A stretch of 64,000 nucleotides of DNA from Actinomycetes bacterium (GTDB taxonomy: Bacteria; Actinomycetota; Actinomycetes; Nanopelagicales; Nanopelagicaceae): contig OX376642.1 of assembly GCA_947383695.1 (NCBI GenBank), positions 1 to 64,000 on the forward strand. The letters run 5' to 3'. The notes below the pieces were generated by a model. The model did not search any database. It was not told the DNA's origin and saw only the letters and a program-made list of their open reading frames with translations. How positions within the stretch are numbered: position 1 is the first letter of the stretch; every line of letters starts with the position of its first letter. The position numbers and the translations under genes are program-made. Below, piece after piece: positions 1 to 8,972 of the stretch.

Positions 1-1404
1 CTATCTAGCCTGCTGTTTGATACGAGTGGTGAGCTCATTGACCTGGTTATAGATCGAACGGCGCTCAGCCATTAATTGACGGATCTTTCTATCGGCGTGC
101 ATAACCGTTGTGTGGTCACGTCCACCAAATGTTTGGCCGATCTTCGGCAAGGAAAGCTCTGTGAGCTCTCGGCATAAGTACATCGCGATCTGGCGCGCAT
201 TTACCAATACGCGGGATCGGGAGGTTCCACATAAATCATCGATTGTCAGACTGAAGTAGGCCGCGGTCTGAGCCATGATTGTTGCGCCAGTAATTTCCGG
301 GTTGGACTCATTAGGAATCAAGTCCTTTAAAACAATTTCAGCTAATGAAAGATCAACGCTTTGGCGGTTAAGGGATGCAAACGCGGTTACGCGAATTAAC
401 GCACCCTCAAGCTCGCGGATATTTGTTGAAATCTTACTCGCGATAAATTCAAGAACATCATCTGGCGCATTCAACTTATCCTGCGCAGCTTTTTTACGAA
501 GGATCGCAATACGTGTCTCGAGCTCTGGAGGTTGAATATCTGTAATCAAACCCCACTCAAAACGTGAACGCAAACGATCTTCAAGTGTTGTTAACTGCTT
601 TGGTGGTCGATCACTTGAGATAACAATCTGCTTGTTCGCGTTATACAAAGTATTAAATGTATGGAAAAACTCTTCTTGAGTACGTTCCTTGTTTTCCAAG
701 AATTGAATGTCATCTACAAGCAAAATATCTAAATCGCGGTAACGGCGTTGAAAAGCAGATGCCTTGTCATCACGAATTGAGTTAATAAAGTCATTTGTGA
801 ACTCTTCTGATGAAACATACTTAACACGCACATTTCCGTATAACTCCTGCGCGTATGCGCCAATAGCGTGCAGTAAGTGTGTTTTTCCTAAACCAGATTC
901 ACCATAAATAAATAGTGGGTTGTAAGCCTTTGCTGGAGCTTCGGCGACAGCAACAGCTGCAGCATGTGCAAAACGGTTTGATGCTCCGATAACAAAGGTT
1001 TCAAAGATGTAGCGCGGATTTAATGTTGATGTGTCAGCAGATTTTGAAACCGGAGCATCATCGCGGCCAGTTCCAGATTTTGGTGCAACAAACTCAACCT
1101 CAACATCTTGGGTTGGAGTTGTCACAACCTCTAAAGTTTCATCAACAGTCACAGCAATATTTGTGGTTGATCCAAGTTCGCGGGTTAAAACCTCGCTGAC
1201 AACTGTGCGTAGACGACTCTCTAAAACATCTTTTGCAAAAAGATTAGGAGTTGCGACCAATAAAGTTGTTTGGTCATCATTGTGAAGAAGGCCTAATGGT
1301 TTTGTGAGTTGTAGGAAGGCGCGGTGTTGAGGTGCATTGGCAGCAACCTCTTCAATAACCCGACCCCAGAGCGTGGTTAGCTCGACTTCCTTTACATCCA
1401 CCAC
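1..1404 (-). CDS. dnaA: Chromosomal replication initiator protein DnaA
   Basis: AAA+ initiator that binds DnaA boxes and melts the origin. Visible in order are an N-terminal domain, a variable linker, the Walker A motif GESGLGKTH, the Walker B region [10 protein letters not shown], an arginine-finger region (DRLRSRF), and the C-terminal helix-turn-helix signature [11 protein letters not shown] that reads the DnaA box. The open frame runs upstream to 1572, but that part crosses two DnaA boxes and reads as non-coding. I prefer the GTG at 1404 (467 aa) because AGAAGG lies about 6 nt before it. The ATG at 1440 (479 aa) is the alternative and has no clear ribosome binding site. The gene is divergent from rpmH. 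The stop codon occupies the first three bases of the window, so dnaN, expected next, is not visible. Confidence 0.96.
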   Translation of the reverse strand: MVDVKEVELTTLWGRVIEEVAANAPQHRAFLQLTKPLGLLHNDDQTTLLVATPNLFAKDVLESRLRTVVSEVLTRELGSTTNIAVTVDETLEVVTTPTQDVEVEFVAPKSGTGRDDAPVSKSADTSTLNPRYIFETFVIGASNRFAHAAAVAVAEAPAKAYNPLFIYGESGLGKTHLLHAIGAYAQELYGNVRVKYVSSEEFTNDFINSIRDDKASAFQRRYRDLDILLVDDIQFLENKERTQEEFFHTFNTLYNANKQIVISSDRPPKQLTTLEDRLRSRFEWGLITDIQPPELETRIAILRKKAAQDKLNAPDDVLEFIASKISTNIRELEGALIRVTAFASLNRQSVDLSLAEIVLKDLIPNESNPEITGATIMAQTAAYFSLTIDDLCGTSRSRVLVNARQIAMYLCRELTELSLPKIGQTFGGRDHTTVMHADRKIRQLMAERRSIYNQVNELTTRIKQQAR

Positions 1405-1696
1405 TGCCTGCCTTCTTGGGGTGAGCCCCATTTTCTTCATCCACAGGGTTATCCACACCCTGTGGTCTAAACCCCAGGTTGAGCCCTGACAAATACCCCC
1501 AAAAGCTGGTTGCCTGTGGATGGGAGTGAAAAGTAGAGGGGTTTGCCGGAAAAAGCAACTGGTTATCCACAACTCTGACCAGCCCTCACCCCATCGGCGG
1601 CCAGTTTGACCCGCTTATCCCCAGACCTCTACCGTTACACCCTTGCTTCCCCCGTATTTCTGGCCCGCAGTAGATTTTTCTTATTAGGAGTTTTCA
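1405..1696. other. dnaA-rpmH intergenic region with DnaA boxes
   Basis: This 292-base divergent spacer holds two perfect DnaA boxes TTATCCACA at 1449-1457 and 1563-1571. It also has near matches TTATCCCCA at 1615-1623 and TGTGGATGG near 1514. It must contain the dnaA and rpmH promoters and is likely a site of DnaA autoregulation. In many actinobacteria the working origin lies on the other side of dnaA, between dnaA and dnaN, which is outside this window, so calling this spacer oriC would be inference. Confidence 0.6.
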
Positions 1697-1834
1697 ATGA
1701 CAAAGCGCACCTTCCAACCAAACACACGCCGTCGCGCCAAGAAGCATGGTTTCCGTGCTCGCATGGCTACACGTGCAGGTCGTGCAGTTCTCTCTGCTCG
1801 CCGCGGCAAGGGTCGCGCCAAGCTTTCCGCATAA
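1697..1834 (+). CDS. rpmH: 50S ribosomal protein L34
   Basis: Very basic 45-residue protein beginning [19 protein letters not shown] and ending in an R/K/G-rich tail, the classic L34 pattern and length. It is a structural protein of the large subunit. AGGAG lies about 8 nt before the ATG. It is first in the rightward rpmH-rnpA-yidD-yidC-jag-rsmG-parA-parB series, 19 nt ahead of rnpA. Confidence 0.97.
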   Translation: MTKRTFQPNTRRRAKKHGFRARMATRAGRAVLSARRGKGRAKLSA

Positions 1835-1853
1835 GGGTTTATAACCGATACCC

Positions 1854-2207
1854 GTGCTTGCTAAAAGCGCACGTCTTACCGAGAGCGCCGATTTCGCGCG
1901 TGCAACAAAGAGTGGATTGAGATTTTCAACCCAGAACTTTGTCGGATACCTCTACCCAACCCAACTAGATCAACCTGCTCGCGCAGGATTAATCATCAGT
2001 AAAAATGTTGGTGGATCTGTAACACGTCACCGAATTGCTCGCCAAGTTCGCCACACACTGCGAGAGATCTACCCACAACTTCCAACCGGTGGTTTGTTGG
2101 TAATTCGAGCGCTCAACGGCGCAAGCGGCGCAGAAGCTTCACAAGAGGTAACAAAGATTGTCGGACAACTTCTAAAGAAGTTTTCCGAGAAGGTTGAACA
2201 AAAGTGA
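1854..2207 (+). CDS. rnpA: Ribonuclease P protein component
   Basis: Basic protein of 117 aa that assists the RNase P RNA in removing 5' leaders from pre-tRNAs. It has the family pattern: an N-terminal [11 protein letters not shown]-type start, a central beta-sheet region, and the RNR-like segment ([15 protein letters not shown]) that binds the catalytic RNA. It starts with GTG. The last bases overlap the GTG of yidD by 4 nt. Its position right after rpmH is conserved across bacteria. Confidence 0.93.
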   Translation: MLAKSARLTESADFARATKSGLRFSTQNFVGYLYPTQLDQPARAGLIISKNVGGSVTRHRIARQVRHTLREIYPQLPTGGLLVIRALNGASGAEASQEVTKIVGQLLKKFSEKVEQK

Positions 2208-2437
2208 GACAAATTCTAATCGCGCCTATCAAGGCGTATCAGAAATGGATCTCTCCAATGTTTGGACCACGCTGTAAGTACTACCCGTCATGTTCTTCAT
2301 ATGCAGTCTCTGCAATTGAGGCGTACGGATTAAAAGGAGTTGCAATGAGCGCTTGGCGTTTGTTGCGTTGTAATCCATGGTCACACGGTGGTGTCGATTA
2401 TGCAGTTCCGAAAGAGAAGGTAGCGATTAATGGATAG
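2204..2437 (+). CDS. yidD: Membrane protein insertion efficiency factor YidD
   Basis: Small protein of 77 aa with the family signature: an N-terminal amphipathic stretch ([26 protein letters not shown]) containing paired cysteines, then a C-terminal [10 protein letters not shown] segment. It is a peripheral inner-membrane protein that aids YidC-dependent insertion. GTG start overlapping rnpA by 4 nt; its end overlaps the yidC ATG by 8 nt, so translation is probably coupled. Confidence 0.93.
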   Translation: MRQILIAPIKAYQKWISPMFGPRCKYYPSCSSYAVSAIEAYGLKGVAMSAWRLLRCNPWSHGGVDYAVPKEKVAING

Positions 2438-3335
2438 CATCCTAAAACCCTTATATATAGCGGTTTCTTGGGTAATTGTAACGATTCACGATTTACTCAC
2501 ACCAATCTTTGGAACAAACAGTGGTGTCTCATGGTCACTTGCAATCATTGGTCTTGTAATCATCATCCGTATTATTTTGATCCCGCTTTTTGTTAAACAA
2601 ATCAAAAGCCAGCGTGCATTAACCGCCCTTCAACCACACATGAAGGAGATTCAAAAGAAGTACAAGGATGATCGCCAAAAGCAATCAGAAGAGATGATGA
2701 AGCTCTACAAAGAGCACAAGACAAACCCACTTGCATCATGTTTTCCAATCTTGGCTCAAGCACCAATCTTCTTTGCATTGTTTACAGTGCTTAATGGAAT
2801 TGGAAAGACACCTCCTGTAAAGCACGGAGTTCTGTCACAAGAGGATGTTGTTAGTGCGGCCCAAGCGCAATTTTTTGGCGCACCAATTTCTCAAACATTT
2901 TTAGGTTCAGATATCACAACAGTAAAAATCGTTACAGTGTTTTTAATTGCATTTATGTCATTAACAACATTTACAACCCAGCGTCAATTAATGACAAAGG
3001 GAATACCGAAGATGGATTCTTCAAACAATATGATGTTGCAACAACAAAAAATTATGTTGTACGCATTCCCAGTTATTTTTGCTATCTCTGGTGTTAACTT
3101 TCCAGTTGGTGTTTTAATTTACTGGTCAACAACAAACTTGTGGACATGGGGACAGCAGTACTATGTGATTAAGCGAAACCCAACACCAGGATCTCCTGCA
3201 TTTGAAGAGCTTCAACGAAAGCGCAATAAGAAAAACGGGGTAGTTGAAAACCCTGAAACACCACAGAGTTCTGAAGGTACGACCGAGGAAAAAGGTCAGC
3301 GCCAACAGCCAAAAAAGAAGAAAAAGAAGAAGTAG
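2430..3335 (+). CDS. yidC: Membrane protein insertase YidC (short type)
   Basis: 301-residue Oxa1/YidC/Alb3 insertase that puts membrane proteins into the cytoplasmic membrane, alone or with SecYEG. The visible topology is typical of Gram-positive type YidC: a first membrane segment, then [18 protein letters not shown] carrying the conserved positively charged groove residue, a charged cytoplasmic hairpin (about residues 65-95), and three more membrane segments. It ends in a lysine-rich tail, typical of actinobacterial and mitochondrial homologues that touch the ribosome. No lipobox is seen at the N terminus. It sits directly after yidD and 54 nt before jag. Confidence 0.95.
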   Translation: MDSILKPLYIAVSWVIVTIHDLLTPIFGTNSGVSWSLAIIGLVIIIRIILIPLFVKQIKSQRALTALQPHMKEIQKKYKDDRQKQSEEMMKLYKEHKTNPLASCFPILAQAPIFFALFTVLNGIGKTPPVKHGVLSQEDVVSAAQAQFFGAPISQTFLGSDITTVKIVTVFLIAFMSLTTFTTQRQLMTKGIPKMDSSNNMMLQQQKIMLYAFPVIFAISGVNFPVGVLIYWSTTNLWTWGQQYYVIKRNPTPGSPAFEELQRKRNKKNGVVENPETPQSSEGTTEEKGQRQQPKKKKKKK

Positions 3336-3389
3336 AGACAAAACGGACAAAAAGGTTTAATTCACTACAATCCCGACAAAGGGGGCATC

Positions 3390-3923
3390 ATGGCAAAGGC
3401 TAAAGCAGAAGTGGTTGAAACAACGGAAGTAGCTGTTGAAGAGAAGGTAGCAAAGGCGCCTAAGGGCGTAGCAAAGCTTGAGGAGGAGGGCGATATCGCC
3501 GCCGATTACCTTGAGGCGCTACTCGACATCGCAGATCTCGATGGAGATATTGATATCGATGTAGAGAATGACCGCGCAGCGCTAGCGATCGTGGGAGGCA
3601 AGCTCAACCACCTCGTAGGCCGCGATGGCGAGGTACTGGATGCGATCCAAGAGCTCACACGCCTAGCGGTACAGACCTCAACAGGTGACCGCAGCCGTCT
3701 CATGCTGGATATTGATGGATTCCGCGCTGGCCGCAAAAAGGAGCTGAAGAAGCTCGCTGAGGATATGGCTGAAGAGGCAAAGACCACCGGCAACTCCATT
3801 AAGTTGAAGCCGATGAACGCCTTTGAGCGCAAAATCATCCATGACACAATCCAAGATTTAGGGTTGAGCAGCGAATCTGATGGAGAAGATCCAAACCGCT
3901 TCGTAGTTATTTACCCTGCGTAA
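3390..3923 (+). CDS. jag: KH/R3H RNA-binding protein (Jag/KhpB family)
   Basis: 177 aa. An acidic, low-complexity N-terminal 35 residues (K/E/V/A-rich) is followed by a KH-like domain (GGKLNHLVGRDGEVLDAIQ, a GxxG-type loop) and a C-terminal R3H domain (MNAFERKIIHDTIQ). The N-terminal Jag_N domain of Firmicutes is absent, as is usual in actinobacteria. It probably binds RNA and affects cell-envelope gene expression. The position between yidC and rsmG matches Mycobacterium Rv3920c. GGGGG precedes the ATG. Confidence 0.9.
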   Translation: MAKAKAEVVETTEVAVEEKVAKAPKGVAKLEEEGDIAADYLEALLDIADLDGDIDIDVENDRAALAIVGGKLNHLVGRDGEVLDAIQELTRLAVQTSTGDRSRLMLDIDGFRAGRKKELKKLAEDMAEEAKTTGNSIKLKPMNAFERKIIHDTIQDLGLSSESDGEDPNRFVVIYPA

Positions 3924-3932
3924 ACCCTCAAA

Positions 3933-4523
3933 TTGAGTAATTCAGCGGAGGTTTCACGTGAAACCCTTATCGCTCGACACTTTCCAGATGTTGAGCGGGT
4001 TCACGCCTACGCAAAATTCCTAGAAACAGCGGGAATTGAGCGCGGATTGATCGGCCCACGCGAGGCTGATCGCATCTGGGAGCGTCATATCCTGAACTGC
4101 TTGCCCGTCACCACCCTTTTCACAGAGGGGGCAACCGTCTTTGATATCGGCTCAGGAGCGGGCCTTCCAGGCATAGTTATCGCCCTAGCCCGTCCAGATT
4201 TAAAGGTAACCCTGATTGAACCCCTTGAACGACGGGTGGAGTTCCTCCAAGAAGCAGTGGTTGGCCTTGATATTGAGGTAATCCGCGGTAGATCCCAGGA
4301 TGTTAAGAAGACCGCCCACTACGTCACCGCTCGCGCTGTCGCCCCCCTTGAGAAGTTGAAGAAGATTAGCTGGCACCTTTTGAAAACCAACGGCTCCTTG
4401 TTGGCTATGAAGGGCGAAAAGGCCCAAGAAGAGATGCTTTCCGTACCAAAAGCGATCCTCCACGAGGTAAATCTGGAGGGAATTGAGCTCGGCCGTATAG
4501 TTGAAGTGAAAAAAGGTGCTTAA
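3933..4523 (+). CDS. rsmG: 16S rRNA (guanine-N7) methyltransferase RsmG
   Basis: Class I SAM methyltransferase that methylates a G in the 530 loop of 16S rRNA, the G527 position in E. coli. Motif I is visible as FDIGSGAGLPGI, followed by an acidic strand end (TLIEPLERR) and ARAVAPLEKL, all typical of RsmG. 196 aa from a TTG start; no better upstream start exists because jag ends 9 nt before. The perfect parS site 3950-3965 lies inside codons 6-11, where it encodes the VSRET peptide. Loss of this gene gives low-level streptomycin resistance in other bacteria. Confidence 0.94.
   Translation: MSNSAEVSRETLIARHFPDVERVHAYAKFLETAGIERGLIGPREADRIWERHILNCLPVTTLFTEGATVFDIGSGAGLPGIVIALARPDLKVTLIEPLERRVEFLQEAVVGLDIEVIRGRSQDVKKTAHYVTARAVAPLEKLKKISWHLLKTNGSLLAMKGEKAQEEMLSVPKAILHEVNLEGIELGRIVEVKKGA
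3950..3965. promoter_or_regulatory. parS: parS centromere site 1
   Basis: GGTTTCACGTGAAACC, a perfect 16-bp palindrome that differs from the general parS consensus (TGTTTCACGTGAAACA) only at its outer bases. It lies within the start of rsmG, 0.6 kb upstream of parA. It is the loading site for the CTP-dependent ParB clamp. Confidence 0.93.
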
Positions 4524-4531
4524 CTACCCAC

Positions 4532-5440
4532 GTGAATGATTCACGTGAAACCAAAAAGGTCGTAGGCACCCGTCGCCTCAAAGAGGCGATGCCAAAACCC
4601 GCCTCCCTTCGAATCCTCACCGTGGCCAACCAAAAGGGTGGGGTCGGCAAAACCACCACCACAGTGAACCTGGCAGCGGCCCTTTCTATGGGCGGTTTAA
4701 AGGTTGTTGTTATCGATCTTGATCCACAAGGAAACGCATCCACCGCATTAGGTGTTGAACATCTTGATAATGCAGGAATTTATGAAGTGTTGATGGGTCA
4801 ATCAACAATGTCACATGTAATACAAAAGGTTGCAGGTTTTCCATCACTTGAATGTGTTTCATCAAATACATCTCTTGCACAAGCTGAAATTGAATTAGTT
4901 CCAATGGTTGCACGCGAAATGCGATTGAAAGAAGCTATTGAAGAGTTAGTTGCAGATCGCGCAGCGATTGGCGAAACAATTGATTACATCTTTATTGATT
5001 GTCCACCATCACTAGGACTTTTAACTATTAATGCATTTACATCCGCAAAGGAAGTTTTAATTCCAATTCAATGCGAGTACTACTCACTTGAAGGTTTGTC
5101 ACAACTATTAAAAACATTTGAGTTAGTAAAGAAGCGTTTAAATCCAACCTTGAAACTATCAACACTTGTATTAACAATGTTTAACAACACAAACCTTGCC
5201 AATGATGTTGCTAATGAAATTAGAAAACATTATCCCAATGAGTTAATTGATATTCCTATCCCCCGCACTGTTCGAGTTTCAGAGGCTCCAGGATTTAAGC
5301 AAACCGTTATGACATACGATCCAGTATCACCTGGTGCGATCGCATATATGTCAGTTGCTCGCGAGTTAGCAGAGCGCGGAAAACCATTTGATTCCAATGT
5401 TGTTTCAATTAATTACAAACGTGAAGGTGAGATTGCTTAA
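4532..5440 (+). CDS. parA: Chromosome partitioning ATPase ParA (Soj)
   Basis: 302-residue deviant Walker ATPase that drives origin segregation with ParB-parS. The signature motif KGGVGKTTTTVNLAAAL starts near residue 35, followed by VVIDLDPQGNAS and FIDCPPSLGLLT. GTG start 8 nt after rsmG. The first codons overlap a parS-like site (4537-4552). The stop overlaps the parB ATG by one base (TAATG). Base composition changes sharply inside the gene near 4690: GC-rich codons before, A/T-ending codons after. Confidence 0.96.
   Translation: MNDSRETKKVVGTRRLKEAMPKPASLRILTVANQKGGVGKTTTTVNLAAALSMGGLKVVVIDLDPQGNASTALGVEHLDNAGIYEVLMGQSTMSHVIQKVAGFPSLECVSSNTSLAQAEIELVPMVAREMRLKEAIEELVADRAAIGETIDYIFIDCPPSLGLLTINAFTSAKEVLIPIQCEYYSLEGLSQLLKTFELVKKRLNPTLKLSTLVLTMFNNTNLANDVANEIRKHYPNELIDIPIPRTVRVSEAPGFKQTVMTYDPVSPGAIAYMSVARELAERGKPFDSNVVSINYKREGEIA
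4537..4552. promoter_or_regulatory. parS: parS-like site 2
   Basis: TGATTCACGTGAAACC matches the parS consensus at 14 of 16 positions. It lies in the first codons of parA and encodes DSRET. It is 587 bp from site 1, which fits the usual clustering of parS near parAB. Confidence 0.85.
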
Positions 5441-6303
5441 TGGCACGTCGCGGTGGATTAGGTACCGGCCTTGATGCATTGATTCCAACATCTTTAACCG
5501 TTGGTGATAAAGAGGTTGGTCAACAAAACCTTGTTGATATCAAAGACATTTCTCCAAACCCACGTCAACCACGCACACACTTTGATCAAATAGCACTTGA
5601 TGAATTAATCGCATCTATTAAAGAGATCGGCATTCTGCAACCACCGGTTGTACGCCAAACAAAGCCTGGTAAGTATGAGTTAATCATGGGTGAGCGTCGC
5701 TTCCGTGCCGCTAAAGCTGCAGGGTTAACAAGTATTCCTGTCATTATTCGCCAGACCGCCGATAATGAATTACTGCGCGAAGCGCTGATCGAAAATATTC
5801 ATCGCAGTCAATTAAATGCGATTGAAGAAGCGGCGGCGTACTCGCAACTACTAACAGATTTCAACTGCACCCACGATGAGTTAGCTGTGAAGTTAGGACG
5901 TTCACGTCCATTAATTTCCAACACCATCCGTTTAATGAACCTTCCACCATCTGTTCAACAAAAGGTTGCATCAGGTGTTTTATCAGCAGGTCATGCTCGT
6001 GCACTATTGGGTTTAAGTGATGCAGCATCCATTGAAAAGTTAGCTGCGCGAATTGTTTCCGAAGGTTTATCTGTTCGCGCAACTGAGGAGATCATCTCTT
6101 CTGGTGCACCAAAGGGACAATCAACCAAGAAGCCAAAGGGTCCAAAATCTGCCAGCCCTGAACTTCAAGAGATCGCTGACACTATTGGTGATGCGCTAGA
6201 TACCCGCGTAACAATTCAAGGAAGCGCGAAAAAAGGAACAATTGTTATTGAGTTTGCTGGTGCACAAGATTTACAAAGAATTACAAAAGTGATTTCAAAC
6301 TAA
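5440..6303 (+). CDS. parB: Chromosome partitioning protein ParB (Spo0J)
   Basis: 287 aa. CTP-binding DNA clamp that loads at parS and stimulates ParA. The N-terminal start GLGTGLDALIPT is the conserved ParA-contact peptide. The NTP-binding ParB/Srx motif ELIMGERRFRAAKAAG lies around residues 80-95, with NIHRSQLNAIEEA just after it. A helix-turn-helix (LAVKLGRSRPLISNTIRLM) follows at about 150-165, and a lysine-rich linker leads to the C-terminal dimer domain. It ends tail-to-tail with the next gene: the tetranucleotide CTAA at 6300-6303 contains both stop codons. Confidence 0.96.
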   Translation: MARRGGLGTGLDALIPTSLTVGDKEVGQQNLVDIKDISPNPRQPRTHFDQIALDELIASIKEIGILQPPVVRQTKPGKYELIMGERRFRAAKAAGLTSIPVIIRQTADNELLREALIENIHRSQLNAIEEAAAYSQLLTDFNCTHDELAVKLGRSRPLISNTIRLMNLPPSVQQKVASGVLSAGHARALLGLSDAASIEKLAARIVSEGLSVRATEEIISSGAPKGQSTKKPKGPKSASPELQEIADTIGDALDTRVTIQGSAKKGTIVIEFAGAQDLQRITKVISN

Positions 6304-7565
6304 CCCTTTAATTCAAAACCTTTACGGCTCGCCATCTCTTGCTTGATAACTCCACCGAGCGCCTTCACACCTTCGCGAATTCGTTCCGGTGTTGGGTAGC
6401 AATAAGACAAACGCAAGGACCATGAACCAAAACCATCCGCATAAAAAGCGGTTCCTGGAACATAGGCAACCTTTGCAACAATCGCCTTTGGCATCAACGC
6501 AGTTGTATCGATTTCAGGTGGCAAGGTAACCCACACATAAAAACCGCCACCTGGCTTTGTCCATTGAGCTGTTGCTGGGAAATGCTCATCCAATGACTCC
6601 AACATCGCATCACGGCGCACCTTATATAGCTCGCAAAATGAAGCGATCTGATCGCGCCATGGCTGATCAGCTAAGTAGTTAGAGATCGTTAATTGAGTGA
6701 AGTTAGATGGACACAAAATCGAGGATTCGCTGGCGATAACCAGTTTTTCCTTCAGTGATGGCGGAACTAAAGCCCAGCCCACGCGTAATCCGGGTGCGAT
6801 TGTCTTGGAAAATGATCCTAAATAAATCACATTCTCTGAATCTTCAGCACGCATCGCATTAGGAGATGGCTTATCAAAGCCCAACAAACCATATGGATTA
6901 TCTTCAACAACAAAGATGCCAGCTTCGCGACAGATATTTAGAATTTCTGTACGGCGGGCTGCTGGTAATAAAACACCACTTGGATTTTGGTAATTAGGGA
7001 TTGTGTACAAAAACTTAATCTTGCGACCAGCTGCGCGCACAGTTTTAATCGCCTCTTGTAATGCAGATGGAACTAAACCATTCTCATCTGTTTCAACATG
7101 CACAACAGATGCCTCATATTGATGAAAAGTTCCGAGCGCTCCAACATAGGAAGGTGCTTCACACAAAACAACATCCTGTGGATCTAAAAAGATGCGTGAA
7201 ATAAGGTCCAACGCTTGTTGTGAACCAGTTGTAACTAAAACATCATCAGGGTTTGCGCGAATTCCTTCAAGCGCCATTACCTCACAGATTTGTTCGCGAA
7301 GTTTTGGATGACCTTGACCATTTCCGTACTGCAACGCCTCTTGGCCATTTTCACGAACCAAGTTGTTAACAACATCAGCCATCATTCCCATGGGAAGTGC
7401 TGAAAGATTTGGCATTCCACCCGCAAGTGAAACGATCTCTGGGCGTGATGCCACCGCAAAAAGTGAGCGAATCTCACTTGGCTTCATGTGCGCGGCTCGA
7501 GAGGCAAATCTTTCTTCAAGATTTTGTGGAGCACCTGTCGAGTAGCGTTGCGTGATATCAGACAT
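6300..7565 (-). CDS. PLP-dependent class I/II aminotransferase (MocR/LysN-like)
   Basis: 421-residue fold-type I aminotransferase. The Schiff-base lysine is K254 in SFSKTIAPGLRVGW. Other family marks are ITTGSQQALDL-type GSQQ, NYQNPSG, and VEDNPYG (Asp contacting the PLP ring nitrogen). The sequence style resembles 2-aminoadipate/aromatic aminotransferases related to the MocR C-terminal domain, but there is no GntR DNA-binding domain. Substrate cannot be told from sequence. GGGAG lies 9 nt before the ATG. It overlaps parB by 4 nt at the 3' end and stands apart from the cwlM operon upstream. Confidence 0.85.
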   Translation of the reverse strand: MSDITQRYSTGAPQNLEERFASRAAHMKPSEIRSLFAVASRPEIVSLAGGMPNLSALPMGMMADVVNNLVRENGQEALQYGNGQGHPKLREQICEVMALEGIRANPDDVLVTTGSQQALDLISRIFLDPQDVVLCEAPSYVGALGTFHQYEASVVHVETDENGLVPSALQEAIKTVRAAGRKIKFLYTIPNYQNPSGVLLPAARRTEILNICREAGIFVVEDNPYGLLGFDKPSPNAMRAEDSENVIYLGSFSKTIAPGLRVGWALVPPSLKEKLVIASESSILCPSNFTQLTISNYLADQPWRDQIASFCELYKVRRDAMLESLDEHFPATAQWTKPGGGFYVWVTLPPEIDTTALMPKAIVAKVAYVPGTAFYADGFGSWSLRLSYCYPTPERIREGVKALGGVIKQEMASRKGFELKG

Positions 7566-7606
7566 GGCGTAAGTCTCCCATACCCAAGGGATTGCTTGAG
7601 CGTTAT

Positions 7607-8599
7607 TTAGCGGCGAATACCGGCTTTACGTAGATCTGAAATTCGCAAAGTTCCAGTTTTTGCATCATCTTCAGCAGCTAAATACAGCCGTTGGATTGCA
7701 ATTACTAAGGCTTCAGCGATGACATCACGAAAATCTGGTCTAGAAATTCGCGAAATATCTCCGGGGTTGCTGGTGTACCCCAAATCAATCCGAACAGTTG
7801 GCGCCGTTGTTAATCGCAGTAAATCCCATGTTTTTGCATGGGTGCGGCAGTTTGCTAAATCGGTGCGTGCGCAGATTTCTCGTTGCACCAATGATGCAAA
7901 TCTTTCACCAACAATTGAGTGAACACCATGCGCATCACTGCCATAAAAATACGTTGCAGCACCATGTGCTTTATCGTTGATGTAAGTGTCTAGGTTTAAG
8001 GAAATCATTAAGTCAGCGCTACTTTTATTACTAAATGCGATCCGCTCTTGTTCAGAAGGATTGTTTGTAGCACCACGTGTAAGAAAGACAGATGCACCTA
8101 AAGCAAGCAAACGACCCTCTGTTCGAACCGCAACATCGTAAACAAGTTGATCATCACCATCAGGGTTTAAAACAATTACCTTGTTTGCTAATGCTGGTCC
8201 ACGACTTTGTTGCGTCGCAGTCTGGCGCATTGCAGAAGGTGCTCCCCCAGAAACAATCTTGGTTAATCGAATTAACGCGACCATTGTTGCCGGTCCACAC
8301 TTCCCATCTACTGTGGCACCTACCGATTTTTGAAACTCTTTTACCGCTGCTTCAGTACGTGGACCATAAATTCCATCTACGCGACCGCAATCAAAACCCA
8401 TCTCAGTTAAACGTGCTTGTAACGCTGCAACATCATCTCCGCGCATAAGCGGTGGTTCTTGCAAATACAGAGAACGATCTCCGAGCTTCCAGCGCGCTTC
8501 TTCTAATGCGCGTGCAGTGACCGCATCAACAAAACCCGTGACATCAAGGCCACGGGCTTGTTGAAATGAGCGGATCTCCGACTCGGTTAAATCTGACAT
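7607..8599 (-). CDS. cwlM: CwlM-like amidase-fold protein with degenerate active site
   Basis: 330 aa. Two N-terminal peptidoglycan-binding (PG_binding_1) repeats, about residues 5-40 and 50-110 (GRVDGIYGPRTEAAVKEFQ is the second), precede an Amidase_3 fold at about 138-308. In active enzymes the first zinc ligand sits in DPGHGG; here the segment reads NPDGDD (145-150). The SxHxN histidine is replaced in SLNLD (200-204), and the catalytic Glu position reads Asp272 (RIDLGYTSNPG). No signal peptide is seen. Position beside trxA-trxB-murJ equals Mycobacterium Rv3915 (CwlM), a cytoplasmic PknB substrate that controls MurA and interacts with MurJ. A regulatory rather than hydrolytic role is therefore likely. 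The tail (311-330, with T315, T317 and S321) could be a phosphorylation site, which is inference. Confidence 0.88.
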   Translation of the reverse strand: MSDLTESEIRSFQQARGLDVTGFVDAVTARALEEARWKLGDRSLYLQEPPLMRGDDVAALQARLTEMGFDCGRVDGIYGPRTEAAVKEFQKSVGATVDGKCGPATMVALIRLTKIVSGGAPSAMRQTATQQSRGPALANKVIVLNPDGDDQLVYDVAVRTEGRLLALGASVFLTRGATNNPSEQERIAFSNKSSADLMISLNLDTYINDKAHGAATYFYGSDAHGVHSIVGERFASLVQREICARTDLANCRTHAKTWDLLRLTTAPTVRIDLGYTSNPGDISRISRPDFRDVIAEALVIAIQRLYLAAEDDAKTGTLRISDLRKAGIRR

Positions 8600-8603
8600 G
8601 AAT

Positions 8604-8927
8604 TTATGCGAGGAAGCTTTCTAGATCCTTTAGTAGCGCTGGCTTTGGCTTAGCACCAACGATTTGCGTTACAACTTCGCCATTAACAAAGACATACATA
8701 GATGGAATTGATGTAATTCCATACTTAATCGCAATCGCTGACTCTTCATCTGTGTTGAGCTTTACGATCTTGATCTTTGAACCGTACTCATCTGAAATCT
8801 CTTCAAGGATTGGGCCAACTGCGCGGCATGGACCACACCATTCAGCCCAAAAATCAACCAAAACGGGGGTGCTGCTCTTAAGAACCTCTGCATCAAAGGT
8901 TGCTGTCGTTACCTTGCTTGTTGCCAT
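8604..8927 (-). CDS. trxA: Thioredoxin
   Basis: 107-residue thioredoxin with the active site WCGPC (C31, C34) and the family cis-proline region (GITSIPSMYVF). It reduces protein disulfides and is recycled by the adjacent TrxB. Two ATGs are possible; GAGGAG sits one base before the first (8933) and 7 nt before the second (8927), so the second is chosen. It lies 4 nt upstream of cwlM and 45 nt after trxB in the same transcriptional direction. Confidence 0.96.
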   Translation of the reverse strand: MATSKVTTATFDAEVLKSSTPVLVDFWAEWCGPCRAVGPILEEISDEYGSKIKIVKLNTDEESAIAIKYGITSIPSMYVFVNGEVVTQIVGAKPKPALLKDLESFLA

Positions 8928-8972
8928 CGTCATACTCCTCTTTATTGTCGGTTTTAATCCTTGTGTTAAAAA

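Noticed and set aside
1405-1572. Upstream extension of dnaA by 56 codons
   Set aside because: It crosses two DnaA boxes, has no ribosome binding site and the peptide resembles no DnaA N terminus.
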